Shown in pieces: positions 26,360-36,498 of a stretch of 64,000 nt of DNA (positions are counted from its first letter, which is position 1; each line of letters opens with the position of its first letter). Under the pieces are notes generated by a model, which searched no databases, was not told where the DNA came from, and saw only the letters and a list, made by a program, of their open reading frames with translations. Source of the stretch: Gammaproteobacteria bacterium (GTDB taxonomy: Bacteria > Pseudomonadota > Gammaproteobacteria > DSM-16500); the NCBI GenBank assembly GCA_014132595.1, contig BMAG01000021.1, forward strand, positions 1 through 64,000. Reading direction: 5' to 3'. The translations under genes were made by a program, and so were the position numbers.

Positions 26360-27241
26360 TTATTTACGGCTGCCTTCTAATCTTACCCATTCTTCTTTAA
26401 ATACAGGCGGTTGCATTAGAAAAAAAGGCTGATAAGCATCGATTATAGCCTCTATTTGATCGGATAAGATGCCTGATAAGACAATTTTACCTTGCGGCCT
26501 CACTAAATTTCCGAGAATCGACGCCATCTCTATTAACGGTTTTGCCAGTATATTAGCAATGACTAAATCGGCTTTTTGGTCGCCCACATTTCCAGGAAAA
26601 GCAACGTTGAGTTCCGGAGAAAAAACAGCATTCTGTTTCGCATTATTCTGTGTAGCCTCCAGCGCCTGAGGATCATTATCCACGGCTAATACCTGTTTTG
26701 CGCCTAATTTTAATGCAGCTAATCCCAAAATCCCCGAACCGCAACCATAATCAATCACGTATTGTTCATCTTGAATATGTTCATCTAACCACTCAAGACA
26801 AAGCGCTGTCGTTGGATGTGTTCCTGTACCAAAAGCCAATCCTGGATCTAACACGATATTAATGGCGGAAGGATCCGGCGGAGTTAACCAACTGGGACAA
26901 ATCCATAATCGCTTACCAAAACAACTTGGTTTAAAACTATCGAGCGAACGACGCACCCAATCTTCATCTGCGACTTCCTTGACTTCAAAATGGGTCAGCA
27001 AGCCATCTGCTTGCTGATTTCCCAAAAAATCTAGAATGGGCAGCATATCCTGTTCACGATCGAATAAGCCCACTAAAATAGTTTCGTTCCAGATACGTGG
27101 ATTTGAGTCTGAAGGTTCATAAATGGGTTGATCGCCTGCATCTTTTAAAGTAACAACGTGCGCACCCAGCAACATCAGCTCGTCACTGAGCATCGCAACT
27201 TGTTGTGAAAAAGCAGTAATGTGAATCTCTAACCAGGACAT
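26360..27241 (-). CDS. prmA: Ribosomal protein L11 methyltransferase
   Basis: A 293-residue SAM-dependent methyltransferase, the same length as E. coli PrmA. Signatures: DPGLAFGTGTHPTT (substrate/linker region), VIDYGCGSGILGLAALKLGA (SAM motif I) and VIANILAKPL (NPPY-like motif IV). The ATG at 27241 overlaps the accC stop by one base (TAATG), as expected for coupled translation; five extra in-frame residues upstream are not needed. It trimethylates L11. Confidence 0.96.
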   Translation of the reverse strand: MSWLEIHITAFSQQVAMLSDELMLLGAHVVTLKDAGDQPIYEPSDSNPRIWNETILVGLFDREQDMLPILDFLGNQQADGLLTHFEVKEVADEDWVRRSLDSFKPSCFGKRLWICPSWLTPPDPSAINIVLDPGLAFGTGTHPTTALCLEWLDEHIQDEQYVIDYGCGSGILGLAALKLGAKQVLAVDNDPQALEATQNNAKQNAVFSPELNVAFPGNVGDQKADLVIANILAKPLIEMASILGNLVRPQGKIVLSGILSDQIEAIIDAYQPFFLMQPPVFKEEWVRLEGSRK

Positions 27242-28623
27242 TAGAGATTCAACCATTGTTCTAGATAATGAATATTCAAAATCCCTTTCTGGAAGGTATT
27301 TCCACGCAAAATATCCTGATGCAAAGGCAGGTTTGTCTTGATGCCTTCGATTATCATTTCATCCAGCGCATTTCGCATACGTGCGAGTGCATTTTCACGA
27401 TCTTCACCATACGCAATCACTTTTGCAATCAATGAATCGTAATAAGGCGGCACTTTATAACTGCTATAAATATGCGAATCCAAACGAATACCCGGCCCGC
27501 CTGGCGCATGAAAATGGGTAATCGTCCCCGGGCAAGGCACAAAAGAGCGCGGATCTTCTGCATTAATTCGGCACTCGATCGCATGTCCCTTGATTTTAAT
27601 ATCAGACTGCCTAATCGATAATTTTTGACCCGCAGCAATGCGCAACTGTTCTTTCACAATATCAACACCCGTGATTAACTCTGTAATAGGATGCTCCACT
27701 TGCACACGAGTATTCATCTCAATGAAAAAGAATTCATTATTTTCATACAAAAATTCAAAGGTGCCTGCGCCGCGATAATGCATATCACGACATGCTTGCG
27801 CACAGCGCTCTCCGATGGCTTCTCGCTGTTCAGGTGTAATACCTGGCGCGGGCGCTTCTTCAATAATTTTTTGATGACGTCTTTGAATAGAACAATCACG
27901 TTCGCCTAAATGTATAGCGTTTCCTTGCCCATCACCTAACACTTGAATTTCAATATGCCGAGGTGTTTGCAAGTATTTTTCCATATACACTTTATCATTA
28001 TTAAAAGCCGATCTAGCTTCGGTCTTAGTCATGGCAATTGCATTTAGCAAATGAGATTCGGTATGAACAACACGCATACCTCGACCACCACCGCCGCCTG
28101 CCGCTTTAATAATAACGGGATAGCCAATGTCATGCGCCATTCGCAGTGTTGCTTCATCGTCATCATTAATAGGATCACTTGAGCCAGGCACGCAAGGAAT
28201 ACCCAGTTTTTTCATGGCATTAATGGCTGAAACCTTATCCCCCATTTGACGAATGCTTTCTGGATGCGGTCCAATAAAAATAAAACCACTTTTTTCAACT
28301 TGCTCGGCAAAACTCGCATTTTCTGAAAGAAATCCATAACCTGGATGGATTGCGACTGCATCTGTAATTTCAGCCGCACTGATAATGGCAGGAATACTTA
28401 AATAGCTTTCAGATGCAGGAGCAGGTCCTATGCAAACGGATTCATCGGCTAAACGTACATGCATTAAATCGCGATCTGCTTCTGAATGTACGGCAACTGT
28501 TTTAATGCCTAATTCTTTGCACGCACGCAAAATACGCAAAGCAATTTCGCCTCGATTTGCAATGACAACTTTATCAAGCGGAGGCATTTCAGGATGATGT
28601 GCCGCGACAACATTTTTTGACAT
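27241..28623 (-). CDS. accC: Biotin carboxylase subunit of acetyl-CoA carboxylase
   Basis: A 460-residue ATP-grasp enzyme that carboxylates biotin on AccB, the first step of fatty-acid synthesis. It shows [17 protein letters not shown], the glycine loop [12 protein letters not shown], and [14 protein letters not shown]. It carries about 12 extra N-terminal residues ([12 protein letters not shown]) compared with the usual start at the [11 protein letters not shown] core. The extended start has AAGGAG 7 bases upstream, so the extension looks real. It sits between accB (14-base gap) and prmA. Confidence 0.97.
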   Translation of the reverse strand: MSKNVVAAHHPEMPPLDKVVIANRGEIALRILRACKELGIKTVAVHSEADRDLMHVRLADESVCIGPAPASESYLSIPAIISAAEITDAVAIHPGYGFLSENASFAEQVEKSGFIFIGPHPESIRQMGDKVSAINAMKKLGIPCVPGSSDPINDDDEATLRMAHDIGYPVIIKAAGGGGGRGMRVVHTESHLLNAIAMTKTEARSAFNNDKVYMEKYLQTPRHIEIQVLGDGQGNAIHLGERDCSIQRRHQKIIEEAPAPGITPEQREAIGERCAQACRDMHYRGAGTFEFLYENNEFFFIEMNTRVQVEHPITELITGVDIVKEQLRIAAGQKLSIRQSDIKIKGHAIECRINAEDPRSFVPCPGTITHFHAPGGPGIRLDSHIYSSYKVPPYYDSLIAKVIAYGEDRENALARMRNALDEMIIEGIKTNLPLHQDILRGNTFQKGILNIHYLEQWLNL

Positions 28624-28637
28624 AAAGCACTCCTTGT

Positions 28638-29096
28638 TTATTCAATCACAACCAGCGGCTGATTAAATTCAACAGGAACACCCGTATCAACAAGGATAGA
28701 GGTAATGGTGCCGGATTTATCTGCTTCAATTTGATTAAACATTTTCATTGCTTCAATAAGACAGAGCGTATCACCCACTTTCACCGTTTGACCGACTTGT
28801 ACAAATGCTTTTGCACCGGGAGAAGGTGAAAGATAAACCGTGCCTACCATGGGCGCTTTGACAGTATGTTTATTTGATAAAACATCTGCTTGCTCCACTT
28901 TAACCGCAGGTAAGTGCTCTGGAACAGCAATGGTATGATGAGCAGGTGCTGGAGCGTGAGCTGCCACCATGGTGGGCAATACTTTCGTATTTTCCCGACT
29001 GATACGTACAGATTCTTCGCCTTCATGAATCTCAATTTCAGCAATACCTGTTTCCTGAATTAACTCAATGAGCTTGCGGATTTTGCGCAGGTCCAT
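28638..29096 (-). CDS. accB: Biotin carboxyl carrier protein
   Basis: A 152-residue carrier. The N-terminal stretch [14 protein letters not shown] fixes the start by similarity to enteric AccB; a Pro/Ala/His-rich linker follows (about 40-75), and the biotinyl domain has EAMKM with the biotinylated Lys118. The start lies inside the end of aroQ, a 32-base overlap, with AAGGAG about 12 bases upstream. It works with AccC, encoded next. Confidence 0.97.
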   Translation of the reverse strand: MDLRKIRKLIELIQETGIAEIEIHEGEESVRISRENTKVLPTMVAAHAPAPAHHTIAVPEHLPAVKVEQADVLSNKHTVKAPMVGTVYLSPSPGAKAFVQVGQTVKVGDTLCLIEAMKMFNQIEADKSGTITSILVDTGVPVEFNQPLVVIE

Positions 29097-29553
29097 AATG
29101 GTACGATGCTCCTTCTTGTTTTGTTAAATAATAATGGGCATAACGCACAGCCAGTAAATACCCTTTAGTGCCTAGACCTGCTAAAGTCCCAACAGCAATA
29201 TCAGAAAAATACGAAGACTGGCGAAATACTTCACGACGATAGATATTCGATAAATGTACTTCTACAAATGGCTTGTTAACGGCTATCAATGCATCTCGTA
29301 ATGCGATACTCGTATGAGTGAAGGCCGCAGGATTAAAAATTATAAAATCTGCATCATCCTGGCTTTGATGAATACGGTCAATGAGTGCAGCTTCTGAATT
29401 ACTCTGAAAAGTAACACCTTCATGGCCTAGCGATTGCGCTAAGGCAACAACCTTTGAATTCAGTTGTTGCAAAGTATCGTGGCCGTATAAATAAGGTTCA
29501 CGTGTTCCAAGCAAGTTCAAATTAGGTCCATTTATAATCAAAATAGTCGCCAT
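29065..29553 (-). CDS. aroQ: 3-dehydroquinate dehydratase, type II
   Basis: A 162-residue type II dehydroquinase of the shikimate pathway, converting 3-dehydroquinate to 3-dehydroshikimate. It has [47 protein letters not shown] and [14 protein letters not shown], covering the catalytic Tyr, His and Arg regions. The ATG at 29553 has AAGAGAG about 7 bases upstream. It leads the aroQ-accB-accC-prmA-fis block. The C-terminus is about 10 residues longer than usual, which creates the accB overlap. Confidence 0.96.
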   Translation of the reverse strand: MATILIINGPNLNLLGTREPYLYGHDTLQQLNSKVVALAQSLGHEGVTFQSNSEAALIDRIHQSQDDADFIIFNPAAFTHTSIALRDALIAVNKPFVEVHLSNIYRREVFRQSSYFSDIAVGTLAGLGTKGYLLAVRYAHYYLTKQEGASYHYGPAQNPQAH

Positions 29554-29683
29554 AAATACTCTCTTGAAAGTCCATGTAATCAAAGTCCCCCATTCTGCAT
29601 GAAGTCGTATGATTTGTCTAGATGTAAGAAGTTAGCGACATTTACCAGCGAGTTAGCTGCATAATCCCGAAATGGAAAGCGGC

Positions 29684-30340
29684 TCAGTTTACAGCCGCCT
29701 TGGATACCTTTCGACGTAAAAATTCAAATAAAGCAGGAACGGTTGAAAGCACAATAATCGCAAGCACAACGAGTGAAAAATGTTGTCTTACAACCGGAAT
29801 GTTGCCAAAAAAGAAGCTGCCATAAACTAAAAAACCAACCCATAGTAAGGCGCCGACTAAGCTATAGATCAGAAACTGTCTATATGTCATGTAACCGATA
29901 CCCGCTACAAAAGGTGCAAATGTACGAACCATGGGAATAAAACGCGCAATGATAATTGTTTTACCACCGTATCTCTCGAAAAATCCATGGGCATTTTCAA
30001 TATGCTTTTTATTTAATAGCCAGGAATCCCTTGAACAAAAAACTTTGGGCGCCAGCCATTTACCAATAAAATAATTAAATCCATTTCCAAGAACCGATGC
30101 GGTGACCAACAAGATAAACAAGAGATGCACATTCAGAATATCAGCGACATTTGCAGTCAGTGCGCCCGCCGCAAAAAGCAGCGAATCCCCTGGCAAAACA
30201 GCTGAAAAAATAATACCTGTTTCGCAAAAAATAATAAGAAAAAGCAAGGCATAGGTCCAAACACCATAAGCTGTCACAAATGCAATGAGATGCTCATCCA
30301 GATGAAGAACAAAATTTAATAAATAATGCAGCGTTTCCAT
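29684..30340 (-). CDS. DedA family inner-membrane protein
   Basis: A roughly 218-residue polytopic membrane protein of the DedA family, whose members help with lipid-carrier recycling and membrane homeostasis. Family motifs are LPGDSLLFAAGAL, the glycine-rich FERYGGKTIIIARFIPMVRTFAPFVAG region (R-F-x-P-x-x-R core) and a C-terminal basic tail. The start at 30340 leaves a 7-base gap to rsmJ; an ATG pair at 30364-30367 would overlap rsmJ by 20 bases. The start is uncertain. The specific lipid substrate is not readable. Confidence 0.88.
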   Translation of the reverse strand: METLHYLLNFVLHLDEHLIAFVTAYGVWTYALLFLIIFCETGIIFSAVLPGDSLLFAAGALTANVADILNVHLLFILLVTASVLGNGFNYFIGKWLAPKVFCSRDSWLLNKKHIENAHGFFERYGGKTIIIARFIPMVRTFAPFVAGIGYMTYRQFLIYSLVGALLWVGFLVYGSFFFGNIPVVRQHFSLVVLAIIVLSTVPALFEFLRRKVSKAAVN

Positions 30341-30347
30341 ATCATTC

Positions 30348-31115
30348 TCATAGTAAATAGACATCAAAGCGACTACTACTGCCTAATAAAGCAAAAGAAG
30401 GCACAGGACTCAAAGCAAGTATTTCTGCCAGGCGAGGTCTTTTTACCACAACACGCTTAATGGCACAAGCTAATGCGGTATTTAGGAGCCTACTTGCATC
30501 CGCATCCTCTCCCACAACATCATGTAATATAAGCATTTTTTTCTGTGGCAGCGCGGACTTTTTCCGCTGTGGAAACATCGGATCCAGATAAATAATGTCT
30601 GGGCGATCTTCTTTCGCCAATTCTTGAAGCCACAAGAGCGCATCAGCATGCACCAACTTTATTCGGCTTACAATTGAGGCAGTGTGAGGATCTTCTTTCG
30701 CTCGCCGCATACCATCTTCTAATAAGACATAAATAATGGGTGAACGCTCAACCAATGTCACTTCAAAGCCTAATGATGCAAGCATAAAAGAATCTGCTGC
30801 CAACCCCCCTGTTGCATCTATAATTCTGGGATGTATCTTACCTTTTAAACCCATAGCTCTTGCAAGCGTCTCATTTTTGATGGAGGCGCGCTTGGCACGA
30901 TAATTTATTTTTCCATGAAGGAAATCGATATACAAAGGCGAGGAGGGATCATTTGTTTTTTGTAGCGCGAGGTAATCAGGTGTCAGAACTAACAAATAAT
31001 CAAAAGACTCCTGATCGCTCAAAGCCAAAGGTAAATTGAGCCTCTCAGCAAGCGCCTTGGCGTTTTCACTCAAACTGTAATCTGCAGCAAAAACTGCGAT
31101 ATTCATCTCACTCAT
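30348..31115 (-). CDS. rsmJ: 16S rRNA (guanine-1516-N2) methyltransferase
   Basis: A 255-residue SAM-dependent methyltransferase of the RsmJ family. The core IIDATGGLAADSFMLASLGF is SAM motif I, followed by VTLVERSPIIYVLLEDGMRRA and the catalytic-type IIYLDPMFPQRKKSALPQKKM. Length matches E. coli RsmJ (250). It methylates G1516 of 16S rRNA. An in-frame ATG at 31106 is an alternative start. It may be co-transcribed with the DedA gene. Confidence 0.94.
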   Translation of the reverse strand: MSEMNIAVFAADYSLSENAKALAERLNLPLALSDQESFDYLLVLTPDYLALQKTNDPSSPLYIDFLHGKINYRAKRASIKNETLARAMGLKGKIHPRIIDATGGLAADSFMLASLGFEVTLVERSPIIYVLLEDGMRRAKEDPHTASIVSRIKLVHADALLWLQELAKEDRPDIIYLDPMFPQRKKSALPQKKMLILHDVVGEDADASRLLNTALACAIKRVVVKRPRLAEILALSPVPSFALLGSSSRFDVYLL

Positions 31116-31141
31116 AACAACGGATACTCATTAAAAATTTT

Positions 31142-31293
31142 TGCTTAAGAACCCGCTGAAAAAAGACAAGAACCTCAGAGGGAGAGGGGTTAGGCAAGGG
31201 AAAACCTGCGACTTACCCTCACCCTAACCATCCCATGCACTCAAGACTAGATACCCTGTATCATCTCGCGGACGGGAGAGGGGTTCTTAAGCA
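31142..31293. repeat. MITE-like element with 13-bp terminal inverted repeats
   Basis: TGCTTAAGAACCC at 31142-31154 is the exact reverse complement of 31281-31293. The 152-bp interior has no open reading frame and contains GAGGGAGAGGGGTTAGG and TACCCTCACCCTAACC, which can pair with each other. The CCCTCACCCTAACC/GGGAGAGGGG word pair resembles a repeat dispersed in many proteobacterial genomes. It lies between the divergent rsmJ and hemB genes. Confidence 0.75.
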
Positions 31294-31316
31294 GAATTAA
31301 GGCACCAAAGCTTTAG

Positions 31317-32378
<1,062 letters not shown>

Positions 32379-32459
32379 TGACACAGCGCCACGGCGTTAA
32401 AATCTCGCATCTTTGCCTGTAATGGGTATAATAACTAACGATTACCCAGGGAATTAAGC

Positions 32460-32972
32460 ATGCTTGAAGAAATCATTGCGCCTTTATTTACAACGGAATG
32501 GGGTCGACGCAGCAGCTTTGCGGCTATTATCATTTTTAGTCTTTGTTTACTCATTACCGTGATTGAAATGCCTATTACCTGGTACGAGGATTATCGACTA
32601 GCGAATCCCAAAATAGTGGCTAAAAACACCCAGACTGCACCCAACCAAACTATGGCTTTCATTATGAAACTTCCAGACCAGCATCTTTTTGGGGCATCTG
32701 ATACGAATCTGCCGATTACAAGCCTGCAACTTCATTTGATCGGAGTTGTTGAATCCAGCCCGGAAAGCGCATCCAGTGTAATCATTTCAGAAGCCGGTCA
32801 GCCCGGTAAAATTTATCAGATCGGTGACAGCGTGGCCTCTGGTGTAAAAATTAAAACAATTACTCGTGATGGTGTTATATTAGAAAACGGCGGCCGTATG
32901 GAAAAGCTACCTTTATCACGACCGCCTTTGACATTCCAAGGAATGCCAAAAAATCTATTGCCTGGAGAATAA
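32460..32972 (+). CDS. gspC: T2SS inner-membrane protein GspC
   Basis: A 170-residue bitopic protein: a short cytoplasmic end, a membrane helix (FAAIIIFSLCLLITVIEM, about 21-38) and a homology-region (HR) domain (about 70-150: HLFGASD, LQLHLIGVVESS, KIYQIGDSVASGVKIKTI). There is no PDZ domain, only a short C-terminal tail, so it is at the short end of the family. GspC links the inner-membrane platform to the GspD secretin. It is unlinked to the other gsp genes, as lspC is in Legionella, and is followed 3 bases later by a Sel1/SPOR lipoprotein. Confidence 0.9.
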   Translation: MLEEIIAPLFTTEWGRRSSFAAIIIFSLCLLITVIEMPITWYEDYRLANPKIVAKNTQTAPNQTMAFIMKLPDQHLFGASDTNLPITSLQLHLIGVVESSPESASSVIISEAGQPGKIYQIGDSVASGVKIKTITRDGVILENGGRMEKLPLSRPPLTFQGMPKNLLPGE

Positions 32973-32975
32973 ACT

Positions 32976-33803
32976 GTGCAGATTAAACGCTACATTTTAC
33001 TCACTTTAAGCTGCCTGCTGATGCAATCCTGCGCCTCTCAAATTGATGAACAGCGCATCCAGGCCGGCAAAGTCAGTTTTATGTCAGGCGATTTTAAATC
33101 CGCTTTTCATCAATTGTTACCGCTCGCCGCAGAGGGCATTCCTCAAGCAGAATATGGCGTAGGTTATATGTATTATTATGGTTACGGCGTTACACAAGAT
33201 ACCGAATCTGGCATCTTTTGGATGAATAAAGCAGCCGCTGCCCATTATGCACCCGCGATTAGAGCATTGGCTGCGATTTCCGAAAATAATATTAAAGATG
33301 CACAACAGCGTAAATACACTCATGAATCTGCCACTCCGAAAATAAATCAGATCCATGCCGAGAATGACAAGATTGAACCAGAGATCGCAAAGAATGCTAT
33401 ACGGGAGGCATTCAATAAAACACCCGCTGAAAGACAAGGCCATGTGACAGTGATGCCGCTTGAAGATCAAACGACTGTTGCATCAAGCAAATCACAACAG
33501 CCCGAAAAAGTCAGCAACATCACGACCCCTACCGTTGAAAATGCGAACCCCCAAAAATATACGCTGCAAATATTAGGCAGTTATTATCTCTCGTCGCTTA
33601 AAGCACGCCAAGCCCAATTAAATTTGGGAGTGCCTACCCACATCGGTCAAACAAAATATAATGGCCGCGACTGGTATGTGCTGACGATCGGGCAATACCC
33701 TGCATTAGGTAATGCGGAACTTGCGAAGCTGGATTTGCCTAAAAAAGTCAAAGATTATAAGCCCTGGATTAGAAAATGTGATGAGCTTACTTGGGTAGGC
33801 TAA
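32976..33803 (+). CDS. Lipoprotein with Sel1-like and SPOR domains
   Basis: A 275-residue exported protein. The N-terminal segment ends in LLMQSC19, a passable though imperfect lipobox. Sel1-like repeats (AEYGVGYMYYYGYGVTQD, SGIFWMNKAAAAHYAPA) occupy about residues 25-100, a low-complexity linker follows, and the C-terminal 80 residues look like a SPOR domain (YTLQILGSYYLSSLKARQA, WYVLTIGQYPALGNAELA), which binds denuded peptidoglycan. The start is GTG, with GGAG 8 bases upstream. Only 3 bases separate it from gspC, so the two are surely co-transcribed. A role in anchoring or opening the wall for the T2SS is an inference. Confidence 0.83.
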   Translation: MQIKRYILLTLSCLLMQSCASQIDEQRIQAGKVSFMSGDFKSAFHQLLPLAAEGIPQAEYGVGYMYYYGYGVTQDTESGIFWMNKAAAAHYAPAIRALAAISENNIKDAQQRKYTHESATPKINQIHAENDKIEPEIAKNAIREAFNKTPAERQGHVTVMPLEDQTTVASSKSQQPEKVSNITTPTVENANPQKYTLQILGSYYLSSLKARQAQLNLGVPTHIGQTKYNGRDWYVLTIGQYPALGNAELAKLDLPKKVKDYKPWIRKCDELTWVG

Positions 33804-33810
33804 TCGATTA

Positions 33811-35076
33811 CTATGAACCTACGATGATTTTTATCATTTCATCAGGACGAATATGTTTCTTAAGTGCAGCTTTGACATCTGCCAAAGTCACCGCGGCAAT
33901 ATTTACTCGATATTGATCAATGTAATCTATCGGTAATTTATAAAATCCTATTTGTATGAGATATTGAATAATATCCTGATTTGTTGCAATGGAAAGTGGG
34001 AACTCATTATTAATTTTTTGTTTTGCAAGCTCGAATTCTTTTTTTGTGGGACCTTTATTCACATAATCGTCAAGAATAGATTGCGTTAAGGTAAGGGCTT
34101 TTTTTATTGTCGAATTTTGAGTGGCAAAATGAACTAAAAAAGGACCTCTACCATCTGAAAAATGAAATGAACTACTGATGCCGTATACCAACCCATGCTC
34201 ACCCCTGATTTTTGTAAACAATCGCGAAGTGATTGAAGCTCCTCCCAAAATATCATTTGCAATTTGCATGGCATAATAATCCGGATCGTGAAAACTCATA
34301 CCTAAATGCCCCATCCAGACATTGCTTTGCTCAGAAGGAAATGGAATATGTGATATTTTTTTCTGCTTGGAAGATATCGCGCATGGAATCATGGGCGCAG
34401 GTTCGCCTTCCACAAGTTGTTCTGCGATTTCATCAACTCTTTTTTCTGCCTCTTGCCGACTAATATCGCCCACAATAATAATTGTTGCATTGCTTATCAC
34501 ATAATATTTTTTATAAAAATGTTCTGCATCTTCACGTGTCAGGGACATCACACTATTTTTTGTGCCTTCTGTGGGATGAGCATATGGATGATCTCCATAC
34601 AAAGCATTATAAAATGCATCGCGTGCAATAGAATTGGGTGTCTGCTCATGCATTTGAAGCACACTGAGCATTTGTTTTTGTCGACGCTTAAAAGCATGCT
34701 CTGGGAAATTGACTGAGCGCAAAATTTCTAAAAATAATTTAAATGCCAAATTAAAATATTTTTTTTCTGATAGGCATTTTAATCCCACACAACCGCTGTC
34801 TCTACCTGAATGAATTCTAAAATAAGCACCCACATCTGCAAATTTATCGGCAACGACGTCTGCGTCATAGGATGACGTGCCCTGATTTAGCATGGCATTA
34901 GTCATATTGGACAATCCGTATTCCTTACCATCTAAGGCAGAACCTGCCCTAAAAAAAATATCGATATTCACTGCAGGAATTTCAGATCGTTTCACTAAAT
35001 AGACATGAGCCCCATTTTTACTTTCCCAATATTGAATAGGAACGATACATTGCGCGGGTAGTAATTTTTTTTTCAT
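33811..35076 (-). CDS. M16 peptidase-like protein, non-catalytic subunit
   Basis: A 421-residue M16 (insulinase/PqqL) family protein. The position of the HxxEH zinc motif reads GLSNMTNAMLNQGTS, so zinc ligands and catalytic Glu are missing. The C-terminal M16 domain retains the substrate-binding R/Y segment (GEHGLVYGISSSFHF). It is the usual partner of an active M16 protein, encoded 2 bases upstream in the same operon, with which it should form a heterodimer. No signal peptide is visible. Confidence 0.9.
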   Translation of the reverse strand: MKKKLLPAQCIVPIQYWESKNGAHVYLVKRSEIPAVNIDIFFRAGSALDGKEYGLSNMTNAMLNQGTSSYDADVVADKFADVGAYFRIHSGRDSGCVGLKCLSEKKYFNLAFKLFLEILRSVNFPEHAFKRRQKQMLSVLQMHEQTPNSIARDAFYNALYGDHPYAHPTEGTKNSVMSLTREDAEHFYKKYYVISNATIIIVGDISRQEAEKRVDEIAEQLVEGEPAPMIPCAISSKQKKISHIPFPSEQSNVWMGHLGMSFHDPDYYAMQIANDILGGASITSRLFTKIRGEHGLVYGISSSFHFSDGRGPFLVHFATQNSTIKKALTLTQSILDDYVNKGPTKKEFELAKQKINNEFPLSIATNQDIIQYLIQIGFYKLPIDYIDQYRVNIAAVTLADVKAALKKHIRPDEMIKIIVGS

Positions 35077-35078
35077 AA

Positions 35079-36368
35079 TTAATTTGCCTTAATTTCTAAT
35101 GGCTCGAGCCTACCTATCGTCAATCTTTCAGGAGTTAAATAGGTGAGTGCAACTTCTTTTATCTGCTTAGGGGTGACAGCCTGTATTTTTTTAATGGTAT
35201 CCCGATCTGCTTCTAACCATGAAAGACCCACGCATTCCAACATACCAATTTCATAGGCCTGATTGAACAAAGAGTCTTTTCCAAACACTTCGGAGGCAAA
35301 CCATGCTGTTTTCACACGCTCTAACTCTTTAGCGCTCACTAAATTCGTTTGCAATTCTTTCACTTCTTGCAGCAGTGCTTTTTTGCATTCTTCAACCTGT
35401 TGGATATTGATCGGCGTAAGACCTAATACAAAAATATTATCAAGACGGTCAAACGGCGAATAATGTGCATACGCAGTGCTTGCTATTTGTTTTTTGCGTA
35501 CAATATTTTTTTGCAATCTGGAACTGTTATTGATTCCCAGGATTCCATTTGCAACTGACAAAGCATACGCTTCCCATTTCTTTTCTTTTGGCAGGGTCTT
35601 TAGCACTGGGGTGTTATAACCTAAAGAAAACCAGGGTAATTTTGCAGGAACCTGCACAGTCACACAACGCGTTCCCAACGGCATAACTTCATTTTGCGGC
35701 TTCACAACAGGTATAGGGAATCTCTTCAGAGAGCCAAAGTATTTTTTAGTCCATTGTAAAATCTGTTTAGGTGAGACATCGCCAACGACGACAATCATGG
35801 CATTATTGGGCGCATACCAGGTTTTATACCATCGCCGTAAATCTTCCACTGTCATGTGCTTTAAATCATCCATCCATCCGATGATTGAATGTTTGTAAGG
35901 ACTTGAAACATGTGCGGTTGCCATAAATCGTTCATAAGCACGGTGTTCCGGTTTATCATCAATGCTCATATGTCTTTCTTCCATGATCACTGAAATTTCT
36001 TTTTTGAAATCTTTTTCAGTCAGCAAAAGTTGATGCATTCGATCTGCTTCAAGTTTAAAACAGATCTCCAGCTTATCGTTGGCGATAAATTGATGATAAG
36101 CCGTGTAATCGTGACCCGTAAATGCATTATTTTGACCGCCATTTTTAGTGATGATTTCATCATATTGGGTGCCGCTATAATTTTTGCTGCCTCGAAACAT
36201 CATATGTTCTAAAGCATGAGAAACTCCTGTGGTGCCATTGGCTTCATAGCTTGAACCCACCTTATACCACACCTGCATGATTGCAACAGGCGCACGATGA
36301 TCTTCCTTCACCATTAATCGCAGACCATTTGATAAAATAGATTCGTGTATTATTTTTTTTGCAGACAT
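35079..36368 (-). CDS. M16 zinc metallopeptidase, catalytic subunit
   Basis: A 429-residue zinc peptidase of family M16. The inverted zinc motif HALEHMMFRGS gives HxxEH, and the distal Glu ligand lies in EISVIMEERHMSIDD. Two homologous domains are present. There is no obvious signal peptide (MSAKKIIHESILSNGLRLMV starts directly in the first domain), unlike many proteobacterial homologues that are periplasmic. It is the first gene of a pair with the inactive subunit. Confidence 0.93.
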   Translation of the reverse strand: MSAKKIIHESILSNGLRLMVKEDHRAPVAIMQVWYKVGSSYEANGTTGVSHALEHMMFRGSKNYSGTQYDEIITKNGGQNNAFTGHDYTAYHQFIANDKLEICFKLEADRMHQLLLTEKDFKKEISVIMEERHMSIDDKPEHRAYERFMATAHVSSPYKHSIIGWMDDLKHMTVEDLRRWYKTWYAPNNAMIVVVGDVSPKQILQWTKKYFGSLKRFPIPVVKPQNEVMPLGTRCVTVQVPAKLPWFSLGYNTPVLKTLPKEKKWEAYALSVANGILGINNSSRLQKNIVRKKQIASTAYAHYSPFDRLDNIFVLGLTPINIQQVEECKKALLQEVKELQTNLVSAKELERVKTAWFASEVFGKDSLFNQAYEIGMLECVGLSWLEADRDTIKKIQAVTPKQIKEVALTYLTPERLTIGRLEPLEIKAN

Positions 36369-36498
36369 TGAGTGTCCTGAAAGTAAAAAAAGAGTGGCCC
36401 AACTATGCCACGCAGATTATACTCTGTCAATATTTGCACAGATTTATACAGGAAAATAAGGTAAACTTAGAAGCCTCCTTTCAACATGAGCATGCTAC

